The notes under the pieces: model-generated
What the model saw: only the letters and a program-made list of their open reading frames with translations
What the model was told of the DNA's origin: nothing
Databases searched by the model: none
Translations under genes and position numbers: made by a program
Shown: in pieces, positions 44,132 to 48,812 of the stretch
Layout: each line of letters starts with the position of its first letter
How positions within the stretch are numbered: position 1 is the stretch's first letter
Origin: Methylobacteriaceae bacterium
GTDB taxonomy: Bacteria > Pseudomonadota > Alphaproteobacteria > Rhizobiales > Beijerinckiaceae
NCBI GenBank assembly: GCA_019233695.1
Contig: JAFAME010000204.1
Span: 1-48,812 of the forward strand
DNA length: 48,812 nucleotides
Direction: 5' to 3'

Positions 44132-44151
44132 GAACTCGAAGGCCTCCGCAA

Positions 44152-45549
44152 ATGCCCCACGATCTCGTCGTCATCGGCAGCGGGCCGGCAGGCTACGTCT
44201 GCGCCATCCGCACCGCACAGCTCGGCATGAAGGTTGCCGTCGTCGAAAAGATGAAGACCTTTGGCGGCACCTGTCTCAACATCGGCTGCATTCCATCAAA
44301 AGCCCTGCTCTACGCCTCGGAGATGTTCGAGGAGGCCGGCCACGGCATGGCGCCGCTCGGCATCCTGGTCGAGAAGCCGAAGGTCGATCTCGTCGGCATG
44401 ATGAAGCACAAGACCGACACGGTCGCCGCAAACGTCAACGGCGTTGCCTTCCTGTTCAGGAAGAACAAGATCGACGCTGTTATCGGCACGGCCAGGATTG
44501 CCGCCCCGGGCAAGGTCGAGGTCAAGGCCGAGAACGGCACCGCAACCACCCTCGAGGCAAAAGCCATCGTCATCGCCACCGGCTCGGATGTCGCGAGACT
44601 CCCGGGCGTCGAAATCGATGAGGAAACGATCGTCTCCTCGACCGGGGCGCTCGAATTGAAAAGAGCGCCGGCGAAACTGCTCATCGTCGGGGCGGGGATC
44701 ATCGGGCTCGAACTCGGCTCGGTGTGGCGGCGCCTCGGCAGCGACGTCGTTGTCGTAGAGTTCCTCGACCGCATTCTGCCGGGGGTCGACGGCGAGGTCG
44801 CCAAGCTGGCCCAGCGCCTGTTCCAGCGTCAGGGCATCGCCTTTCACCTCGGCCACCGGGTCTCGAAGGTGGACAAGACGAACGCCGGAGCCCAAGTCAC
44901 CATCGAGCCTGCGGCCGGCGGCGAGGCGAGGACGCTCGGCGCCGACGTCGTGCTTGTCGCCATCGGCCGTCGCCCCTACACGGACGGGCTTGGACTTGAA
45001 GGGATCGGCATTGCAACCGAGCGCGGCCGCGTGGTGATCGACGAGCGCTTCGAGACGAGCGTCCCGGGCATCTATGCCATCGGCGATGTCGTGCGCGGCC
45101 CGATGCTCGCCCACAAGGGCGAGGAGGAAGGCGTTGCGGTGGCCGAAATCATCGCCGGCCAGCACGGCCACGTGAACTACGATGTCATTCCGAACGTCGT
45201 CTACACAATGCCGGAAATTGCCGGAATCGGCAAAACCGAAGAGGAGCTGACGGCCGCGGGAACGAGCTACAAGGTCGGCAAATTCCCCTTCACTGCCAAT
45301 GGCCGGGCCCGCGCGATGCGCCATACGGACGGATTCGTGAAGTTCCTGGCCGATGCCGCGAGCGATCGCGTGCTCGGCGCTCACATCATCGGTTTTGCGG
45401 CGGGCGAGCTGATCCAGGAGGCAGCGGTGCTGATGGAATTCGGCGGCTCGTCGGAGGACCTCGCCCGCACCTGTCATGGCCACCCGACGCTGTCTGAGGC
45501 AGTCAAGGAGGCGGCGCTGGCCGTCGCCGGGCGAGCCATTCACATCTGA
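44152..45549 (+). CDS. lpdA: Dihydrolipoyl dehydrogenase (E3)
   Basis: This is the FAD-dependent E3 that reoxidises the E2 lipoyl group with NAD, 465 residues. The FAD motif is VVIGSGPAGYVCAIRTAQLG, the redox disulfide is C41 and C46 (GGTCLNIGCIPSK), the NAD motif is LIVGAGIIGLELGSVWRRLG, and the catalytic pair H444/E449 is in HGHPTLSE. It is the last gene of the operon, 20 bases after the second DUF2442 gene. It serves the 2-oxoglutarate dehydrogenase complex and possibly other lipoyl systems. Confidence 0.97.
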   Translation: MPHDLVVIGSGPAGYVCAIRTAQLGMKVAVVEKMKTFGGTCLNIGCIPSKALLYASEMFEEAGHGMAPLGILVEKPKVDLVGMMKHKTDTVAANVNGVAFLFRKNKIDAVIGTARIAAPGKVEVKAENGTATTLEAKAIVIATGSDVARLPGVEIDEETIVSSTGALELKRAPAKLLIVGAGIIGLELGSVWRRLGSDVVVVEFLDRILPGVDGEVAKLAQRLFQRQGIAFHLGHRVSKVDKTNAGAQVTIEPAAGGEARTLGADVVLVAIGRRPYTDGLGLEGIGIATERGRVVIDERFETSVPGIYAIGDVVRGPMLAHKGEEEGVAVAEIIAGQHGHVNYDVIPNVVYTMPEIAGIGKTEEELTAAGTSYKVGKFPFTANGRARAMRHTDGFVKFLADAASDRVLGAHIIGFAAGELIQEAAVLMEFGGSSEDLARTCHGHPTLSEAVKEAALAVAGRAIHI

Positions 45550-45589
45550 CCGGCTGGCGCCGGTGTCAGCCAGAGAGGAGGATCAAGGC

Positions 45590-45976
45590 ATGCTCGATCA
45601 CATCGGGATTGCGGTGAGGGATGTCGACCGGGCCAGGGCCTTCTACAACGGGGCGCTCGCTCCGCTCGGCATCGGCATCATTATGGAGGTGACGGCCGAG
45701 CAGACAGGCAATGACGCTGCCGTGGGCTATGGCGCCGCAGGAAAGCCGTTTTTCTGGATCGGCGAGGTGCCGGCTCCGGTATCGCGCTCGCACGTGGCCT
45801 TCGTTGCCGAAAGTCGAGCGGTGGTCGATGCCTTCTACAAGGCAGCCATGGCCGCGGGGGGCACGGACAATGGCGGTCCGGGGCTTCGGCCGCACTATCA
45901 CTCAAACTACTACGGTGCTTTCGTGCTCGATCCCGACGGCCACAATATCGAGGCCGTCTGCCACCGGCCCGAGTGA
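45590..45976 (+). CDS. VOC superfamily (glyoxalase/bleomycin-resistance-like) protein
   Basis: This is a 128-residue protein with the beta-alpha-beta-beta-beta fold. MLDHIGIAVRDVDRARAFYN carries the first metal-type histidine, SHVAFVAESRAVVDAFYKAA the second, and DPDGHNIEAVCHRPE the C-terminal glutamate. GGAGG lies 12 bases before ATG 45590. It follows lpdA by 40 bases on the same strand. The superfamily includes glyoxalase I, extradiol dioxygenases and thiol transferases. Its substrate is unknown; a glutathione link is possible given the next two genes, but this is inference. Confidence 0.85.
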   Translation: MLDHIGIAVRDVDRARAFYNGALAPLGIGIIMEVTAEQTGNDAAVGYGAAGKPFFWIGEVPAPVSRSHVAFVAESRAVVDAFYKAAMAAGGTDNGGPGLRPHYHSNYYGAFVLDPDGHNIEAVCHRPE

Positions 45977-46025
45977 CGCGTTTCGCTCCTTCGACAAGGT
46001 GCATGCCGGCGATGGAGGCGGGTAG

Positions 46026-47786
46026 ATGAGCGGATTGGCCCGCCTGGCGCTCGCGCTGGCACTTGCCGGAGCATGGTGTTGCCCGGCGGGGGCCTTCTCG
46101 CGTCCGGCCGTCGAAGCCAAGCACGGGATGGTCGTGACCTCGCAGCGGCTGGCATCCGAAGTCGGCGTCGAGATTCTTCAGGCGGGCGGCAATGCGATCG
46201 ATGCCGCCGTTGCCGTCGGCTATGTGCAGGCGGTCGTCAATCCATGCTGCGGCAACATCGGTGGCGGCGGGTTCATGGTCATTCGGCTCGCCGGCGGCCT
46301 CGAGACGTTCGTCGATTTCCGCGAAACGGCGCCTGCTGCCGCAAAGCCCGACATGTATCTCGATGCTGCCGGCAACGTCGTGAAAGGGGCAAGTCTCGAC
46401 GGGTACAAGGCTGTCGCAGTCCCGGGTACCGTGCTCGGTCTCGATACCGCCCTGCGGAAATACGGTCGGCTGTCGCGCGCCACAGTGATGGCGCCAGCCA
46501 TCAGGCTGGCGCGGGATGGTTTCGTTCTCACCCGCGCCGACACCGATATCCTGGAGGCGGGGGCCGATCGCCTGCGGGCAGACCCGGTCACCTCAAAAAT
46601 CTTTCTGCGCAGCGACGGCTCTCCACTGCAGCCCGGCGATCGTCTCGTTCAGACAGAATTGGCCGACACCCTTGCCGCCATCGCAAGGGATGGTCCCGAC
46701 GCCTTCTACAAGGGCGCGATTGCCTCGGCCATTGCGGTCGCCGCCAACGCCGGCGGCGGCATCCTGACGGCGGCCGACCTCGCCAACTACCGGGTCGCGG
46801 AGGAGACGCCAATCTCCTGCACCTATCGCGGCTTCGTGTTCCTCTCGGCGCCGCCGCCAAGCTCCGGCGGTGTCGCGTTGTGCGAAATCCTGAACGTGCT
46901 GGAAGGTTACGACATGCGGGCGCTCGGCTTCCATTCGGCCCGCGCCGTGCACCTCATGGTCGAAGCGATGCGCCACGCGTACCTGGACCGCAACACCTAT
47001 CTTGGCGATCCCGGCTTCGTGCAGAACCCCCTCGAACGACTGTTGTCAAAAGACTACGCCGCCTCGATTCGCGCCCGAATCGACCCCGACAAGGTGACGC
47101 CTTCCGCGTCGGTCCAGCCCGGAACGGCGCCGCACGAGAAGGCCGAGACGACGCATTTCTCGGTCCTCGATCAAGACGGCAACGCCGTTTCCGTGACCTA
47201 TACGCTCAACGGGATCTTCGGCTCCGGCGTAATGGCGCCGGGCACCGGCTTTCTCCTCAACGACGAGATGGACGATTTTACCGTCAAGCCAGGTGTGCCC
47301 AACCTTTTCGGCCTTGTTCAGGGCAAGGCCAACGAGATTGCGCCAGGGAAGCGCCCATTGTCGTCGATGGCGCCGACCATTGTCACCAAAGACCGCAAGG
47401 TGGCGATGGTGTTGGGCAGCCCGGGCGGCTCGCGCATCATTTCGATCGTGCTCGAGGCCGCCATGAACATCATCGACTATGACATGCAACCGCAGGAGGC
47501 GGTCGACGCCCCGCGAATTCACCACCAGTGGCTCCCCGACACCGTCTTCACCGAGCCCTTCGGCCTGTCGCCCGATACGCTGAAATTTCTGCAGGCCGAG
47601 GGATACGCGATCAAGGAGCAGGCGCCCTGGGGCGCCGCCGAGATGATCGTTGTGGGGCGGGAGCCTGGCGCCGGCGGGCCAGCCACATCGGGCAACGATT
47701 CCACTTTCGGCGGCAACATGCGATCCGGCTACCTCTACGGCGCCAGCGATGATCGACGCCCGGCCGGCGCGCCGATAGGGTATTGA
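46026..47786 (+). CDS. ggt: Gamma-glutamyltranspeptidase
   Basis: This is a secreted enzyme that cleaves or transfers the gamma-glutamyl group of glutathione, 586 residues as a self-cleaving precursor. The signal peptide is MSGLARLALALALAGAWCCPAGA. The N-terminal domain has NAIDAAVAVGYVQAVVNPCC, GNIGGGGFMVIRL and DFRETAP (Arg binds the glutamate). Autocleavage occurs before T375 in ETTHFSVLDQDGNAVS, which frees the catalytic threonine. SSMAPTIV, GSPGGSRI and a C-terminal GGNMRSGYLYGASDDRR follow. The phytochelatin synthase-like gene downstream overlaps it in leading frame; its own start lies 29 bases after the stop. Confidence 0.94.
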   Translation: MSGLARLALALALAGAWCCPAGAFSRPAVEAKHGMVVTSQRLASEVGVEILQAGGNAIDAAVAVGYVQAVVNPCCGNIGGGGFMVIRLAGGLETFVDFRETAPAAAKPDMYLDAAGNVVKGASLDGYKAVAVPGTVLGLDTALRKYGRLSRATVMAPAIRLARDGFVLTRADTDILEAGADRLRADPVTSKIFLRSDGSPLQPGDRLVQTELADTLAAIARDGPDAFYKGAIASAIAVAANAGGGILTAADLANYRVAEETPISCTYRGFVFLSAPPPSSGGVALCEILNVLEGYDMRALGFHSARAVHLMVEAMRHAYLDRNTYLGDPGFVQNPLERLLSKDYAASIRARIDPDKVTPSASVQPGTAPHEKAETTHFSVLDQDGNAVSVTYTLNGIFGSGVMAPGTGFLLNDEMDDFTVKPGVPNLFGLVQGKANEIAPGKRPLSSMAPTIVTKDRKVAMVLGSPGGSRIISIVLEAAMNIIDYDMQPQEAVDAPRIHHQWLPDTVFTEPFGLSPDTLKFLQAEGYAIKEQAPWGAAEMIVVGREPGAGGPATSGNDSTFGGNMRSGYLYGASDDRRPAGAPIGY

Positions 47787-47815
47787 TGCATGGCGACGAA
47801 CAGAGGGAGCTCGCG

Positions 47816-48514
47816 ATGAACAAGCGGTTAGCCTGGCTTGCCGCGCTGATGTTTCAGGCCTCGGTGGCCGGCGCGGTTTCGGCCGAAGAACTCATTCCGT
47901 TCGACGCTCCCGCCGGCACGGCAATCTTTGCCCATGCGCAGGCCAATGCCAGCGCCTGGGAATTGTTGCGCTTCTATGAAACGCAGTCGGACACCGCGTT
48001 CTGCGGGGTCGCGTCCTCGGTCATCGTGCTCAATTCCCTCGGCATCACCGCCCCCATCTCCCCGGAAATCTATCCTTATCGGATGTTCAACCAGACCAAT
48101 TTCTTCACCGACAAGGTATTGCTCATCAAGACGCAGAAGGCCGTCAGCATGGAGGGCCTCGAGCTAGAGCAATTGGCTGCCATGCTCGGCACGTTCGGCG
48201 TCAAGGTCGAGGTGCATCACGCCGATCAGCTTGGCAGCGTGGACGAGTTCCGCCGTGTTGCCTCTGCCGCCCTTGCCGACCCCGGAAAGCGGATCATCGT
48301 GAACTACCTGCGGCGCTCGCTGGGCCAGGAGGGCGGCGGTCACCACTCGCCGCTTGCGGCCTATGACGCGCAAACCGATCGATTCCTGATCCTCGATGTG
48401 GCCCGCTACCGGCTGCCGCCGGTCTGGGTCACGGCAAACGATCTGTGGGCGGCAATCGACACCGTGGACAACGATGCCCAGAAGAAGAGGGGCCTTCTTG
48501 TCATATCCCGTTGA
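47816..48514 (+). CDS. Phytochelatin synthase family protein
   Basis: This is a papain-like glutathione peptidase or gamma-Glu-Cys transferase, 232 residues, the short prokaryotic form. It has a signal peptide, MNKRLAWLAALMFQASVAGAVSA. The catalytic triad is C63 (DTAFCGVASSVIVLN), H176 (GGGHHSPLAAYD) and D194 (LILDVARYRLPPVWV). The spacing of 113 and 18 residues equals that reported for the Nostoc enzyme (C70, H183, D201). ATG 47816 follows AGGGAG. Prokaryotic members mainly hydrolyse glutathione. It stands next to ggt, which acts on the same substrate in the periplasm. Confidence 0.88.
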   Translation: MNKRLAWLAALMFQASVAGAVSAEELIPFDAPAGTAIFAHAQANASAWELLRFYETQSDTAFCGVASSVIVLNSLGITAPISPEIYPYRMFNQTNFFTDKVLLIKTQKAVSMEGLELEQLAAMLGTFGVKVEVHHADQLGSVDEFRRVASAALADPGKRIIVNYLRRSLGQEGGGHHSPLAAYDAQTDRFLILDVARYRLPPVWVTANDLWAAIDTVDNDAQKKRGLLVISR

Positions 48515-48606
48515 AACACGGCTCGGCGGCTCGTGCGCGGTCCCTCCGACGCGGATTTCCCGCCCGTGATAAGCTCGAGCGGTTTGGCCCTCCTGCAGGT
48601 TCCGCC

Positions 48607-48812
48607 ATGAAGTCGCGAGATCCCTTAAAGCCTCTGTGGTTCGTTCTGGCCCTCCTGTTCCTGTTCTACTCGTGGGTGTGGGACCAGTTTCGGGCGATCG
48701 CCAGGTGGATTGGCGCGATCGTCCCGTGGGAGCGCCTGAAAGCGGCAATTGCCGGGCGCATCATGCGTGCGCCGCCGCAGCTCGTGCTGGGACTGTTCGT
48801 GTTCCCGGTCGC
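48607..48812 (+). CDS. Membrane protein, N-terminal part
   Basis: This is an open frame running to the window edge (68 codons). It starts MKSRDPLKPLWFVLALLFLF, a hydrophobic segment, followed by WVWDQFRAIARWIGAIVPWERLKAAI and then APPQLVLGLFVFPV, which begins a second hydrophobic segment. It is an integral membrane protein of unknown function. It lies 92 bases after the phytochelatin synthase-like gene. The rest lies outside. Confidence 0.6.
   Translation, partial: MKSRDPLKPLWFVLALLFLFYSWVWDQFRAIARWIGAIVPWERLKAAIAGRIMRAPPQLVLGLFVFPV

Overview
The window is high-GC bacterial DNA from an alphaproteobacterium, most likely of the Hyphomicrobiales (Rhizobiales). The evidence is the gene order zapE-mdh-sucC-sucD-sucA-sucB-lpdA, the density of ABC transporters, and short palindromic intergenic repeats of the kind common in Bradyrhizobium and its relatives. 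The placement is inference from gene order and style; no marker gene settles the genus. No rRNA, tRNA or CRISPR array was seen.

Layout. (1) 1-16.85 kb is catabolic and transport DNA. It holds a PaoABC-type molybdenum aldehyde oxidoreductase (three subunits, minus strand, molybdopterin subunit cut by the window edge) with a divergent TetR regulator, two SDR dehydrogenases, a DapA-family aldolase/lyase divergent from a DAO-type FAD oxidoreductase, an orphan HigA-like XRE regulator, a complete polar amino acid ABC transporter, an ArsR-type regulator, and a divergent split glycine decarboxylase P protein (two genes, no T or H protein nearby). (2) 16.9-26.3 kb is accessory DNA: two tandemly duplicated secreted beta-helix proteins, an APH-like kinase, small secreted proteins (GYF_2, rhodanese-like, lipocalin-like), a nitronate monooxygenase, a frameshifted alpha/beta hydrolase and a YjbR protein. 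(3) 26.3-32.9 kb looks like a sugar-acid utilisation locus: a GguC/AraD1-type FAH protein, a UxaA/GarD dehydratase, a GntR regulator, and an ABC permease plus sugar-binding protein without an ATPase. An AbiEii-like nucleotidyltransferase with a 99-residue partner is inserted in it. (4) 33-45.5 kb is the TCA operon zapE-mdh-sucCDAB-lpdA. (5) 45.6 kb to the end holds a VOC protein, a gamma-glutamyltranspeptidase next to a prokaryotic phytochelatin synthase-like protease, and the start of a membrane protein.

The most notable feature is that the TCA operon is broken twice by small accessory modules. A ribbon-helix-helix/PIN toxin-antitoxin pair with its own promoter and palindromic operator lies between sucC and sucD. 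A cluster of an unknown 120-residue protein, a frameshifted DUF4160 gene and two DUF2442 genes lies between sucB and lpdA. Other structures of interest are a 143-bp T-shaped palindrome upstream of the XRE gene, a 24-bp repeat that supplies the start codon of the DAO gene, the AbiEii-like pair, and the glutathione-acting ggt-pcs pair.
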